Source: a virus
DNA: 64,000 nt
Reading direction: 5' to 3' (one strand)
Virus record (IMG/VR): IMGVR_UViG_3300034108_000145
Location: 62,001 to 126,000 of that record
In this document: piece by piece, positions 1 to 8,182 of the stretch
How the letters are laid out: every line of letters starts with the position of its first letter
Numbering within the stretch: position 1 is the first letter of the stretch
Program-made: the position numbers and the translations under genes
The notes under the pieces: generated by a model
The model's database searches: none
Told to the model about the DNA's origin: nothing
What the model saw: only the letters and a program-made list of their open reading frames with translations

Positions 1-686
1 TCTTCTAACTCTTGAAGTTTAAACCTTTCTTCATCTACTGACATCTGGTGGGTAGCCCACTCTTCAATCATAGATCTGTAATCTTTACGGAAAAAGCTTT
101 CAATCTCAGGAAGTTTCTTTAAGTTATCTGGAGAAGTCTGCTCTTGAACTTGTTTCTGAACTTCTTCATCTTCAAGATCTAAGCCCTGATTCATAATCTC
201 CATCATCATCTTTTGCTGAGCATCCTGTAAAAGGACATCCTCAAGCATTTTACGCTTCTCTTCTAAAAGCTCATTGTAAGAAATATCATCTACAGCCTTA
301 AACATAATACGTGAGCTTCTTTTAGAAAACTCATTACATAATACGTTTACAACGTTAGGGATAATAGGATAGAACTTAAGCTCTAATGCAGATTGATCTT
401 CTTTAGTTAACTGATCAATAAGATCAGCCATTTCGTTATCTTCTTCAACGATATAATCTGTTTTGTCAATAATACCCTTAGCAAGCTTGTAGTTCTTCAT
501 AAGCCTACGAGCATTGCGTCTAAGCTGCTTCATACCTTGCCACTCAAGCCAGTCTAGATTCCAGGCTCTCCACTCATCATCTTTCTCTTTCTCGGGTAAA
601 AATTGAATAGGCTGGGTAAGAGTACCCATCTTGTTATACTCCGCCTTTTTCCCGGCCTTCAGATCCATTGCTGAATATATCTGCAT
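1..686 (-). CDS. Portal protein, N-terminal part (cut by window edge)
   Basis: The frame is open from the ATG at 686 to base 1, giving about 228 residues with no stop. The protein is charged and helix-rich and starts MQIYSAMDLKAG, with a Trp-rich segment (DEWRAWNLDWLEWQG) at about residues 37-51 and a Gln/Glu-rich stretch further on. A long gene directly downstream of the terminase with this kind of N-terminus is the usual place of the portal in crAss-like phages, where it forms the DNA entry ring of the head. The portal identity is inferred from position and general resemblance, as no portal motif can be checked in this fragment. A second in-frame ATG lies six codons in. The preceding gene ends 5 bp upstream. 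Confidence 0.7.
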   Translation of the reverse strand, partial: MQIYSAMDLKAGKKAEYNKMGTLTQPIQFLPEKEKDDEWRAWNLDWLEWQGMKQLRRNARRLMKNYKLAKGIIDKTDYIVEEDNEMADLIDQLTKEDQSALELKFYPIIPNVVNVLCNEFSKRSSRIMFKAVDDISYNELLEEKRKMLEDVLLQDAQQKMMMEIMNQGLDLEDEEVQKQVQEQTSPDNLKKLPEIESFFRKDYRSMIEEWATHQMSVDEERFKLQELE

Positions 687-691
687 GATAT

Positions 692-970
692 TTAGTTATT
701 TAGGTTTGCTGAATCATCAGCAATTGTATTAGTAATAGTTCCACCAGTAGTTGATATAAATGATGGCATATATGGTGCAGTGGAAGTACTCCATATACCC
801 GATGACGGATAAACAGGAAAACTACTACTTCCATTGGTAGTTCCAAAAGTTAATGTGGGTTTTTCTTCTTCCTTTAAAAGCAGCAAAGCTTCCTCTAGGG
901 TGAGGGAGCTTTCTTTAATCAACCTAGAAAGAACTGTTACTTTTTGGGCATGTAAGTCTAGAGTTTCCAT
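692..970 (-). CDS. Small hypothetical protein between terminase and portal
   Basis: A protein of 92 residues. The N-terminal third is helical (METLDLHAQKVTVLSRLIKE, then an EEALLLLKEEE stretch). The rest is Ser/Thr/Gly/Pro-rich and probably extended. It sits 3 bp after the terminase stop and 5 bp before the portal start, so it belongs to the packaging operon. I do not recognise a family. A short linker-type or scaffold-like virion protein would fit the position, but this is only inferred. Confidence 0.6.
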   Translation of the reverse strand: METLDLHAQKVTVLSRLIKESSLTLEEALLLLKEEEKPTLTFGTTNGSSSFPVYPSSGIWSTSTAPYMPSFISTTGGTITNTIADDSANLNN

Positions 971-973
971 ATT

Positions 974-3181
974 TTATCTCATATTTTTAAAAGGACTACG
1001 TGGCGGTCTCATATTTGTACCGTCACTACCCCTAGAATTACCCAGATGTCTAAAGGGGCTCCAATTTAATTTACTAAATTTCTGGGAGTTATCCAAGTTT
1101 TCTTTTGTAACTTCTACACGTTTAGAGAAGCCACGGTTAGATTGTTGCACCTTTGCAAAGGCTATAAGAGCACAAAAGGCTACCAATCTATCCACGTTTA
1201 GTCCATCTCTGTAAGCTTGCATCTCTCGTAAAAGCATAATGTCAGGGATTCTTTCAATACCGTATATGGTTTTTACAATATCCCCGTTTTCTTTTGTCTC
1301 ATGATCTAGCTCTTCTTTTGTATACTCAATACCGTAAGATAGGATGTTACCCTTAAAAAGCGTACCTACGTTCTTCCAGCCATATTCTTGGAATACGTTA
1401 CGGTTGGCACCAATGTCTTTTAAGAATAAGATCATGTCTTTAGGTACTAAGTAACGTTGCTTACGTTTAGAAATCATGTATTGTATAAACAAAGCTACGT
1501 TATTCTCCACTATTGTCCAGGCGTTGTACCACTCTATAAGTATTTCTAAACGCTCATGGGTTTTAGTAAGATCGTCAAAACGACCACACCAAGATGCCAC
1601 TATACCATCCCGTTCAATACTACTTTCTACCACTCCTCCACCAGAGTCTTTTATTACTTCTACAGGATTCTTGTATATGTATATAGAACATAGGGATTCC
1701 GATGTAGTAGTTTTACCTTCACCTACTGGATCCACAGAAGCATAGTATGTGCCAAACTGAGGATCTTTACAAGGTCTTTCGTAAATACAGATGACACCTT
1801 CTTTATCTTCTGTCTTTTTAGATATAGGAAACTCCATAATAGGAATCTTCCTAGACGGTTTGTCTATGATTTTACCTTCTGCGTTTCTAGAAAGTTCTAA
1901 GTATTCTACAGGATATTCTTTATCTTGAATACGCTGCATTTGTTTAGCCACAAGATGCGGAGGGAACACACTCACCTTACGTGTAGCAAAAGCCTCTTCT
2001 AGGGTCCTAGGATGCTGTGAAATCGTAAGCTGGTAAGCTCCTGGATCAAGATCCTTCTTCATCTTCTCAAACTCTTTATCTAGGGCTTCTAAGGCTTCTT
2101 TTACTAAAGAGTTACCATACTGATCAATATAAGGAGGCATTGACCATTGTTCAGGTATAAACAACCCTGTAATACCTGTTGTACCATCTTTATCTACAAG
2201 ATTAGATTCTATTCCATAGAACCCGTTTTCTTCTGGATGGTATACATACTCTTTCATGGGTTCACACTGATCGAGATCACCCACTGATCCTGCTGCAATA
2301 AACTGACCTGTAATAATATGACCAGACTTAAGGGCTGGTTTCATGAATCCATAAGTGTCATTCATCTTAGGTGCGATACCTGCTTCCTCGTGAAAGAAGT
2401 ATGTTACAGGTCCACCGACACCATGTGTAGGATCTTTCTCAAAAGAGTATAAGTTAATTGTACTTTTTAATCCTCTATATGTATCACGATTATTTACTCT
2501 CACTTTAATCTGCTGGTTCCACGCCCCCACCTTATCAGGTTCTGCCGGTCTATACCATGCAGTGTGTTCATTTAAGAAGTTACGATATTCATTAAGAAAC
2601 TTCCATGATCCTTTCTCATTAATGTAGTCTTTAAGACTAGCTCCAATTTTAAGAATAGATCCTTCTTCAAATACCCATTGGTTAATTAACTTAGCCATGT
2701 GAAAATAAGAAGATGCTATCTGACGTTTCTTTAGAATGATAGCGTGCCGCCAATGCAGTTCAGCAAGATGCTCATATAAAGCCATGTGATATTGTGCATC
2801 TCTCACCTTAGCAAAGTCAAACCTCTTTTCTTCTTTATCGTAAATAGGTAAAAAGTTTAACCACATGTAGTAGTCTCTGCTTATATACCATGTACCGTTT
2901 TCACTTTTTATAATAACTCCTTTACGACACTTGTTCTTTTGGTCGTCCCAATATGTTATAAAGTCTTTACTTTTTACTGGAGCAGCACAGTAATACCCTT
3001 GCTTTTGAAACTTACGAGCTTCTGCATTAAAGATTAAACTAGTCTCATCAAAGTTATACTCACCTGGTTCTTTGAATATAGATAGTAAAAAATCTCTAAA
3101 CTCTTCTCTACTATAAAAAGTGGAGACGGTCCAATGATCAACATCGTAAGTAGGTACTTCTATAAATATGTTAGCTTCCAA
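974..3181 (-). CDS. Terminase large subunit (TerL)
   Basis: The DNA-packaging motor ATPase and headful nuclease, 735 residues. The ATPase half has a degenerate Walker A region near residues 150-160 (KKRQIASS) and a Walker B with catalytic acids at 261-268 (YFFHEEAG). The C-terminal RNase H-like nuclease starts with ASVDPVGEGKT (about residues 481-491), whose Asp is the first metal ligand expected in TerL nucleases. Its length is typical for crAss-like TerL. It starts one base before the end of the upstream 92-residue gene and is followed by a small gene and the portal, the usual packaging order. No truncation is visible. Confidence 0.93.
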   Translation of the reverse strand: MEANIFIEVPTYDVDHWTVSTFYSREEFRDFLLSIFKEPGEYNFDETSLIFNAEARKFQKQGYYCAAPVKSKDFITYWDDQKNKCRKGVIIKSENGTWYISRDYYMWLNFLPIYDKEEKRFDFAKVRDAQYHMALYEHLAELHWRHAIILKKRQIASSYFHMAKLINQWVFEEGSILKIGASLKDYINEKGSWKFLNEYRNFLNEHTAWYRPAEPDKVGAWNQQIKVRVNNRDTYRGLKSTINLYSFEKDPTHGVGGPVTYFFHEEAGIAPKMNDTYGFMKPALKSGHIITGQFIAAGSVGDLDQCEPMKEYVYHPEENGFYGIESNLVDKDGTTGITGLFIPEQWSMPPYIDQYGNSLVKEALEALDKEFEKMKKDLDPGAYQLTISQHPRTLEEAFATRKVSVFPPHLVAKQMQRIQDKEYPVEYLELSRNAEGKIIDKPSRKIPIMEFPISKKTEDKEGVICIYERPCKDPQFGTYYASVDPVGEGKTTTSESLCSIYIYKNPVEVIKDSGGGVVESSIERDGIVASWCGRFDDLTKTHERLEILIEWYNAWTIVENNVALFIQYMISKRKQRYLVPKDMILFLKDIGANRNVFQEYGWKNVGTLFKGNILSYGIEYTKEELDHETKENGDIVKTIYGIERIPDIMLLREMQAYRDGLNVDRLVAFCALIAFAKVQQSNRGFSKRVEVTKENLDNSQKFSKLNWSPFRHLGNSRGSDGTNMRPPRSPFKNMR

Positions 3182-3460
3182 TTATTTAGTTGAGGTTATT
3201 TTATGAATCTCGTTAATATCACCCTTTGATCTATGCAATAAGTACAATAACGTAGTAATGTCTTTACTACGCAATACACCTTCTAGTTGAGAATCATCCC
3301 AATACTTATTATACAATTCTCGTGGTACAGCACACCATAAACTAGTGTACGGATTAAAATGAAATACCCAGTCGTGCATGTAATATTCTCCATCTGATGA
3401 TTGAGTTACAGGTGCAAACTCTTTAATGTTTTCATAATCTGTGTAAACTTCTTGTTTCAT
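3182..3460 (-). CDS. Hypothetical protein upstream of TerL
   Basis: A protein of 92 residues that ends exactly where TerL begins, so the two are probably translationally coupled. It is acidic and Tyr/Trp-rich (DGEYYMHDWVFHFNPYTSLW in the middle). No signal peptide or membrane segment is visible. I do not recognise the family. The position where a small terminase subunit could sit makes that role possible, but nothing in the sequence shows a helix-turn-helix, so it is left as hypothetical. Confidence 0.65.
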   Translation of the reverse strand: MKQEVYTDYENIKEFAPVTQSSDGEYYMHDWVFHFNPYTSLWCAVPRELYNKYWDDSQLEGVLRSKDITTLLYLLHRSKGDINEIHKITSTK

Positions 3461-3597
3461 AGTTTTATGTTTTAATATTTTTTAGGAAAGCAGAAGATGG
3501 GTGCGTGGACATCTGCTTTTACGACTGGCATTTCTAACCGATCACGTACTGCCCTTTCTACAGTTAAAAGTACGCTATTCCAATCAACCTAATAAGT
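3461..3597. repeat. Short gene gap with an inverted repeat
   Basis: This 137 bp gap between two minus-strand genes has no convincing gene. It contains an inverted repeat with arms AAAGCAG (3487-3493) and CTGCTTT (3513-3519), extendable by ATG/CAT across a 3-nt bulge. No T-run follows on the minus strand, so it is not a clear terminator. It may be an RNA processing site or mRNA hairpin between the two operon parts. Confidence 0.35.
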
Positions 3598-4305
3598 TTA
3601 TAGTTCAGATAATAATAGCATTTCTTTATCCCATGCTCCTAAAATCTGCCAGTAAAATCCAAATGGACTTTGTACTAATAAAATAGGATCTCTTTTCTCA
3701 TATGCTTTACGGAATTTATCAGGTTCAGCAATCACATAGAATACAGGTTTTTTCTTACACAGTTTCATCATCTGTTCTGTATACTTTTGCATTACTGCTA
3801 TAGCATCATCTGGAAACTCTGGTACAAATAAATCAGAAGTATTCATTTGTAAATCATACTTCTCTAACAATATACCAATCTTCTCATCTGTAGTATTCTG
3901 AAATCCGTTAAAAAAGTTTTGACAGCTTCCCCACTTTTTTCTATTTTCTAGTCTTTCTATAAGAGCACTTACTTCTCTTTTAGAATAATACTGTGTAATT
4001 AATTCTTCTTTAATTTTTAACACAGCAATTTTATCATCTATATTAGCAAGAGTCCATGGTGTAGGGACAGTTTCTAACTGATCTAATACATCAATAGGTT
4101 TAATAGCAATTTTATTACTTTCAGGTAAAGTAGCACCTTCTGCTACTGAACTCATTGTTATATAAGTGTTGCCGGTGTTACCTCCTCTATAAGCAGAAGC
4201 ATAGTTTTTAAAATCAAATAAAAAGTTATCATCTAATCCATCAGATACTCTTATAGCTTCAAACTTGTCTTTCTTTTTAAAAATACTTAATAGTTTTTTT
4301 ATCAT
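3598..4305 (-). CDS. Hypothetical crAss-like protein
   Basis: A protein of 235 residues starting MIKKLLSIFKKKDKFEA. A longer reading frame back to 4374 exists, but its first 23 codons run through the tRNA-like element, so the start at 4305 is preferred. The N-terminus is basic and amphipathic. The body has a charged helical segment near residues 95-140 and a hydrophobic C-terminus. No motif is recognised. Its place in the packaging/head operon suggests a virion or assembly role, by inference only. Confidence 0.65.
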   Translation of the reverse strand: MIKKLLSIFKKKDKFEAIRVSDGLDDNFLFDFKNYASAYRGGNTGNTYITMSSVAEGATLPESNKIAIKPIDVLDQLETVPTPWTLANIDDKIAVLKIKEELITQYYSKREVSALIERLENRKKWGSCQNFFNGFQNTTDEKIGILLEKYDLQMNTSDLFVPEFPDDAIAVMQKYTEQMMKLCKKKPVFYVIAEPDKFRKAYEKRDPILLVQSPFGFYWQILGAWDKEMLLLSEL

Positions 4306-4325
4306 TTTGTTTGGTTTTAAATTAG

Positions 4326-4495
4326 CTGTAGAGGGTGGACTCGAACCACCAAGGTGAGATTCAATTGATAACACAACGCTTGCAAGCTGGTGGTCTACCC
4401 CATATTATCAATCTATTTCTGCATCACCGCCCACGAGACAGGTGGGTACGTTTGCCAGGGTCATAACAGAGACAACCCAATTTCGTCACTCTACA
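4326..4495 (-). tRNA. tRNA-like element with enlarged body (possible interrupted tRNA)
   Basis: On the minus strand a canonical T-arm is present: stem GGTGG, loop TTCGAGT, stem CCACC (4350-4334). It is followed by a 7-nt acceptor strand CTCTACA (4333-4327) and a discriminator G, with no encoded CCA. The nearest sequence is not a normal 5' half, but the exact complement TGTAGAG lies at 4495-4489, followed by a D-arm-like TGACGAAATTGGG. The two acceptor halves are therefore about 160 nt apart instead of about 65. In between are hairpins with arms CCCAC/GTGGG and a long helix using AGATTGATAA on one side and TTATC plus AATCT on the other. No clean anticodon arm could be assigned. It exactly fills the gap between two genes. 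It may be a tRNA with an insertion, a tRNA-like RNA or a relic. Confidence 0.45.
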
Positions 4496-4501
4496 ATTTT
4501 A

Positions 4502-5014
4502 CTACTGATCATATGCCAATCTCTGGCCACCTCTTACAGAAGACTGTTGCTCTTCTTGTAAGTCTCTATACACACCTTTAAAACTTTGTCTTACAGAATC
4601 AAATCTTTCAGCAATACGTAATAGTGCTGTAGCAGAACCGTCACGTCCTGACGTAGGTTTTTCTGTAGCCATAAACGTTGCCATGTTATCTAATGCAATC
4701 TTGATACCCTGATATGCTCTATACGTAGGAGTCTCATACATTTTCTGGCACACTTTAAGTGCACCTCTTATAGATTCATCCTCTCCTGAGAAATCACCAT
4801 CCACCTCTGCTAGAATAAGTTCTTCCTTATCTTGCTCTGGTACATCAAAAAACGGATTAAGATCTGGGTTAGGACATGTCATATAAAACAGATATGCATA
4901 CACCTTTACAGCTTCTTCACCATACTCATCCATAATTCTTTTTAAAGAATTTAGGGTGTAACAATGTTCACTAGGAACTACTTGTCCATTCTGTATATCA
5001 AATAATCTTATCAT
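4502..5014 (-). CDS. Hypothetical protein of the packaging/head operon
   Basis: A protein of 170 residues, acidic in the middle (VPEQDKEELILAEVDGDFSG near residues 58-77) with a helical C-terminal half. It lacks a signal peptide or membrane segment. Its start overlaps the stop of the upstream 64-residue gene by 4 bp (ATGA type), which indicates coupled translation. I do not recognise a defined family. A structural or assembly role is inferred only from its neighbours. Confidence 0.7.
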   Translation of the reverse strand: MIRLFDIQNGQVVPSEHCYTLNSLKRIMDEYGEEAVKVYAYLFYMTCPNPDLNPFFDVPEQDKEELILAEVDGDFSGEDESIRGALKVCQKMYETPTYRAYQGIKIALDNMATFMATEKPTSGRDGSATALLRIAERFDSVRQSFKGVYRDLQEEQQSSVRGGQRLAYDQ

Positions 5015-5205
5015 ACTCTTCCAAATGTTATATTTTTTCTAACCTTAATATCTTTGTGTGTAAACTGCCAAAGCTCTGATGTCTCATCTATTATTACAGT
5101 GTACACAGTGTCTGTTTCATGACCATAGTCTGTAACCAACCAAATCACTCCATTACCTTTAGGAGTGGTAACTTCCACTCTATTAGTTGGTTCATACATT
5201 ATCAT
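5011..5205 (-). CDS. Small hypothetical beta-rich protein
   Basis: A protein of 64 residues with alternating hydrophobic and polar residues (NGVIWLVTDYGHETDTVYTV), suggesting a small beta-barrel of SH3/KOW type. An alternative start two codons in (5199) is equally possible. It overlaps both neighbours by a few bases, so it is embedded in the operon. Its function is unknown. Confidence 0.6.
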   Translation of the reverse strand: MIMYEPTNRVEVTTPKGNGVIWLVTDYGHETDTVYTVIIDETSELWQFTHKDIKVRKNITFGRV

Positions 5206-5866
5206 AACTTACAAGAGCTTTATCGTCTCTTTCACAAAGACTTTTATACAATTGTTTATCTTCACTCCATTCTGATCCTGTCCACCATTCAAAACCATAG
5301 AAGTCTGATTTGTACATACAGCATTTCTCATAACCTCCTAATATATAAACATGTGTACAGTCTAACATTTTTGCCACCTCACATTCATACATCTGTGCCA
5401 CTTTTCCTAAGGAAAGTTTTGGCGTCTCATAGTTCCATACAAATTGTGTTGCACAGAAGGCGTCATCATACTTTTCTACAGCTGAGTAACCAATTACTTT
5501 TCCAAACTGACTATAAGAAATAATATTGCCGGTAAACAACTGTTCCCATGTAATCGTGCGTTCAAAACCGTGGTGTTTACAATATGCTTCATAGAGTTCT
5601 CTGTATATAGGTTTATCTTCAAACTTCTCATACATAAAATCAACATGCCTAGACAATCTTTTAGTAGTCTCGTGAGGTTTGTATTTTGAAAGATCTATGC
5701 GTACAGATCTTAAATTATACCAAGCTCCGTCCCAGGGTATCCACCCTTTTTCAAAAGCTTCTGATGCACTCTCACCCTCTTCTAAAATACCATGCGGCTC
5801 TGAGTAAATAAAGTCTTGATCACTCACTTTACCAAAACCATTAATGTGATCAAACACTACTTTCAT
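5192..5866 (-). CDS. ATE1-like aminoacyl-tRNA-protein transferase / GNAT-fold protein
   Basis: A protein of 224 residues. The C-terminal half (about residues 115-205) has the pattern seen in arginyl-tRNA-protein transferases: a substrate strand (GKVIGYSAVEKYDD), the segment KLSLGKVAQMYECEVAKML, then a strand and turn HVYILGGYEKCCMYKSDFYG. This resembles the conserved ATE1 segment in which a Leu-Gly-Tyr-Tyr strand leads to a Lys-x-x-Tyr-Lys motif. Known ATE enzymes attach Arg to N-terminal acidic residues and so mark proteins for degradation. Whether the phage protein has that activity is inference. The N-terminal Cys cluster of eukaryotic ATE1 is not seen. Confidence 0.5.
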   Translation of the reverse strand: MKVVFDHINGFGKVSDQDFIYSEPHGILEEGESASEAFEKGWIPWDGAWYNLRSVRIDLSKYKPHETTKRLSRHVDFMYEKFEDKPIYRELYEAYCKHHGFERTITWEQLFTGNIISYSQFGKVIGYSAVEKYDDAFCATQFVWNYETPKLSLGKVAQMYECEVAKMLDCTHVYILGGYEKCCMYKSDFYGFEWWTGSEWSEDKQLYKSLCERDDKALVSYDNV

Positions 5867-6699
5867 TAATGCTTAGCTTTTAATTTATCTCTGTTATCTT
5901 CTAACCAATGTAATAAACTAATCACCTCAGACTTCATATATGGAATACTGTATTGAACAATGTCTTTCACTATAGGATTGCCACTAGTATCTAAAGCTGT
6001 AATAGGATTACCAAACTTATCTGTACCTACGGTTTCAAATAGAATATGATGAAGCACTAATGTACCTGGTTTAAGTCTTGGGTTGTGCTTTAAAATAATA
6101 TACATGTACATACTAAGTTGTAATGTATAGTGGTTTAAATTACAATCATCCAAATGAGCTACAGGAGCAGCCATTCTATCTACCTTTCCTTCCCAGTTGG
6201 TATAACCCTCAGACTTAATTTCTTTATTAGTCTTGTAGTCTGTAATATGCACTTCTCCGTTAATCACTTCTACAAGATCTGACTGACCACATAAGCCAGC
6301 AGATTTTAAATATACCATGTGCTCTGGATAGACACCGTTAGTAAGCTTTTGTAAAGGAGCTTGTTTAATACCGTCTGTTTCTACAGGCTTAAACACTGGT
6401 ACGACATGACCATGACGTTCCATTGTTGTAAGCTCGCATATATCTTTTTCTCTGCAGTTGTGATACCATGTTCCAAGATCTGTTGCACGTTTAGCTTCTG
6501 CTGCCCATGCATCTTTAATTTCTTCAGGTGTCATACCATACCATTTAGACTTCTTTGATTTAGAAGACTTAGCAGCAATAACATCTGATTCAAATGGTTT
6601 CTTGAAGTTAGAAATAAAACTTGTTACAGATATCCAATCTGTAAGGTCTGTTGCATCTACACTTCTATACTTGTGATTCTGTGGTGTGAAAACTATCAT
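5866..6699 (-). CDS. PD-(D/E)XK nuclease (RecB/Cas4-like)
   Basis: A protein of 277 residues. The segment GLCGQSDLVEVINGEVHITD followed by YKTNKE (about residues 135-160) is the GxxD...(D/E)xK signature of RecB-type PD-(D/E)XK nucleases. A Gln-containing helix (LQLSMYMYIL, near 192-201) matches motif QxxxY of that family. Such enzymes degrade or process DNA ends. It starts 4 bp before the end of its upstream neighbour and shares one base with the downstream gene, so it is operonic. A role in recombination or host DNA breakdown is inferred. No Cys cluster for a Fe-S centre is evident, which argues against a full Cas4/AddB type. Confidence 0.75.
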   Translation of the reverse strand: MIVFTPQNHKYRSVDATDLTDWISVTSFISNFKKPFESDVIAAKSSKSKKSKWYGMTPEEIKDAWAAEAKRATDLGTWYHNCREKDICELTTMERHGHVVPVFKPVETDGIKQAPLQKLTNGVYPEHMVYLKSAGLCGQSDLVEVINGEVHITDYKTNKEIKSEGYTNWEGKVDRMAAPVAHLDDCNLNHYTLQLSMYMYIILKHNPRLKPGTLVLHHILFETVGTDKFGNPITALDTSGNPIVKDIVQYSIPYMKSEVISLLHWLEDNRDKLKAKH

Positions 6700-7025
6700 A
6701 GTCCTAATTTTTCGTTTAACTTATCTTCTTCCTCTTGTGTCAACTCTGCTTTCCAATGCCCTTTAGGACATTCTGAACTTAAACTTCTAGTCTTAAATCC
6801 AAGACTGCATCCGCACCCTCCTAGTTTTTCATTACAACAAGGAGCTGTTCCTGCCACCATACATCCATCTCCTTGCACATCTAGAAGTGCACACTTGTAA
6901 CAAATCTGCATTCTCTGTTGTGCAATTTCTTCTACGTCTTCTTTTTTAAATATGGAGTTGGTTATACCTTCTATAATCTGACCCTTACTCTTCCATACCT
7001 TTATTATGTTTTCTCTTAGACTCAT
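6696..7025 (-). CDS. Cysteine-rich (zinc-ribbon-like) small protein
   Basis: A protein of 109 residues with about nine Cys residues in the middle: CYKC, then GDGCMVAGTAPCCNE, GGCGCSLG and SSECPKGHW. The pairs suggest one or two zinc-binding sites. The ends are charged and helical. It overlaps the IHF-like gene upstream by 41 bp. A DNA- or protein-binding role is plausible, but no named family is assigned. Confidence 0.65.
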   Translation of the reverse strand: MSLRENIIKVWKSKGQIIEGITNSIFKKEDVEEIAQQRMQICYKCALLDVQGDGCMVAGTAPCCNEKLGGCGCSLGFKTRSLSSECPKGHWKAELTQEEEDKLNEKLGL

Positions 7026-7383
7026 GTGTTTTGTGTAGTTTAATAAAGTCAGCTCTTTGTTTCTCTTCAGTCATTATAGCTTTTAAAGCTTTAAGGTCAA
7101 ACAATGTTTCTGCTGTTTTAAATCTAGCAGTCATTTGCTGTAGACCCTTTTGTCTGTTGTTCTCTTCAAACTTTTCAAGCATCTCTATCTTATCATCTAT
7201 CTTCCAATGCTTTGTTACAAAATCTCCAAGATTTGTAATATGCACTCTGGAATGCTTTAATGAAGATAGACTTTTCCTCACCTCTCTCCAATAGAAGCCT
7301 ATAATATTATTTATAGTTTCTTCTGAGAGGTTGGTTTCTTTTGCCACCTGTGGGATAAGATCTTTAGCTTTCCGTGGATGCAA
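6985..7383 (-). CDS. IHF/HU-like DNA-binding protein
   Basis: A protein of 132 residues. The N-terminus (AKDLIPQVAKETNLSEETIN, then a FYWREVRKSLSS helix, then HVHITNLGDFVTK) follows the HU/IHF pattern of two helices and then a beta strand with the conserved Gly-x-Phe. Instead of the usual long beta arms with a Pro tip it continues into a charged helical C-terminus. A diverged IHF-type protein is a known marker of crAss-like phages, where it is packaged or binds DNA near the head genes. The call rests on pattern and synteny. Confidence 0.75.
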   Translation of the reverse strand: MHPRKAKDLIPQVAKETNLSEETINNIIGFYWREVRKSLSSLKHSRVHITNLGDFVTKHWKIDDKIEMLEKFEENNRQKGLQQMTARFKTAETLFDLKALKAIMTEEKQRADFIKLHKTHESKRKHNKGMEE

Positions 7384-7735
7384 TGCTTAAGAATTTAAAG
7401 TCCAACAAAATATTACCTCTAGAGTGTACTTTTAGCTCTGGGTTAATAAATATCTTTTTCTTGTTCTTTCCTTCTTTTTTAATCAAGCCTTTCTTTTCAG
7501 ACTTAGTTAAACAGTTGCGTACAGATTGTGTACTAGAAAAGATTTGTTTATCATGTGCTTTATTACAAAAACTTGTAAGTTCTTGATCTCCTTCTAAAGC
7601 TAAGAGAGTAAGACAATTTAGATCAGCTTCACTCACTTGTATGTTATATAAATAACAATGGGTTAAGATCTGATATTTAACTATTTGCCAGGCACTCATC
7701 CGCACTCTCTTATCTACTTGGTTTACTAATGCCAT
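7364..7735 (-). CDS. Winged-helix-like small protein
   Basis: A protein of 123 residues with a helix-turn-helix-like segment (IFSSTQSVRNCLTKSEKKGL) followed by a basic wing (IKKEGKNKKKIFINPEL). This looks like a winged helix as found in plasmid and phage replication or regulatory proteins. It overlaps the IHF-like gene by 20 bp and ends a run of overlapping genes. Its function is not known. Confidence 0.6.
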   Translation of the reverse strand: MALVNQVDKRVRMSAWQIVKYQILTHCYLYNIQVSEADLNCLTLLALEGDQELTSFCNKAHDKQIFSSTQSVRNCLTKSEKKGLIKKEGKNKKKIFINPELKVHSRGNILLDFKFLSIASTES

Positions 7736-8181
7736 TATAATTCTATTTTAAAACTCATATAATCTTCACCTGTGTTGCTCCAGTTTTTATATAGAAGCAC
7801 CGAGGCAGCACCCATACTTTTAAAGATGTGCCACGATGCTCCTATTCTAGCTTCTCCTATTAGATGGGTGTAGTCCATTTCTTGAGCCCAATCTATTACA
7901 TGCTGTATAAGCTGATAGCCTATGCCCTTTCCTCTATAAGAAGGAACGACAGTGAAACTATCTATATGTAATATGTTATCACTCTGCCATGTTACAATAG
8001 CTTCTGCTATTAAACCATTCTTCCCATCTCTCATCCATATTCCTTGACAGTTTTCATTTTGTGTGAGCATAAAGATTTTATACTTATCGTCCCAACGTAA
8101 TTGTTTAGGATGCTCACGCTCAAAAGGTAAACATTCTTTATAATCTTTTAACTTATAAAGAACGGAATATTCAGAGGTCAT
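7735..8181 (-). CDS. GNAT-family N-acetyltransferase
   Basis: A protein of 148 residues. The acetyl-CoA binding motif A is clear: a strand IDSFTVVPSYRGKGIGYQLI (about residues 91-110) with the R-x-x-G-x-G/A loop RGKGIG, followed by a helix. Preceding strands and a C-terminal segment (GASWHIFKSMGA) fit the GNAT fold. The substrate is unknown; phage GNATs may modify host proteins, antibiotics or tRNA. It shares one base with the downstream gene. Confidence 0.8.
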   Translation of the reverse strand: MTSEYSVLYKLKDYKECLPFEREHPKQLRWDDKYKIFMLTQNENCQGIWMRDGKNGLIAEAIVTWQSDNILHIDSFTVVPSYRGKGIGYQLIQHVIDWAQEMDYTHLIGEARIGASWHIFKSMGAASVLLYKNWSNTGEDYMSFKIEL

Positions 8182-8182
8182 T

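Noticed and set aside
834-1214. Plus-strand frame opposite TerL 3' end
   Set aside because: A shadow of TerL and its small neighbour; no leader, no motif.
4420-4460. Short tag-like reading (GCA AAC start) inside the tRNA-like element suggesting tmRNA
   Set aside because: The reading ends EID without the ALAA-type end of tmRNA tags, and the element is about half the usual tmRNA size.
5119-5523. Plus-strand His/Leu-rich frame
   Set aside because: Antisense to the ATE1-like gene; composition is typical of a shadow frame.
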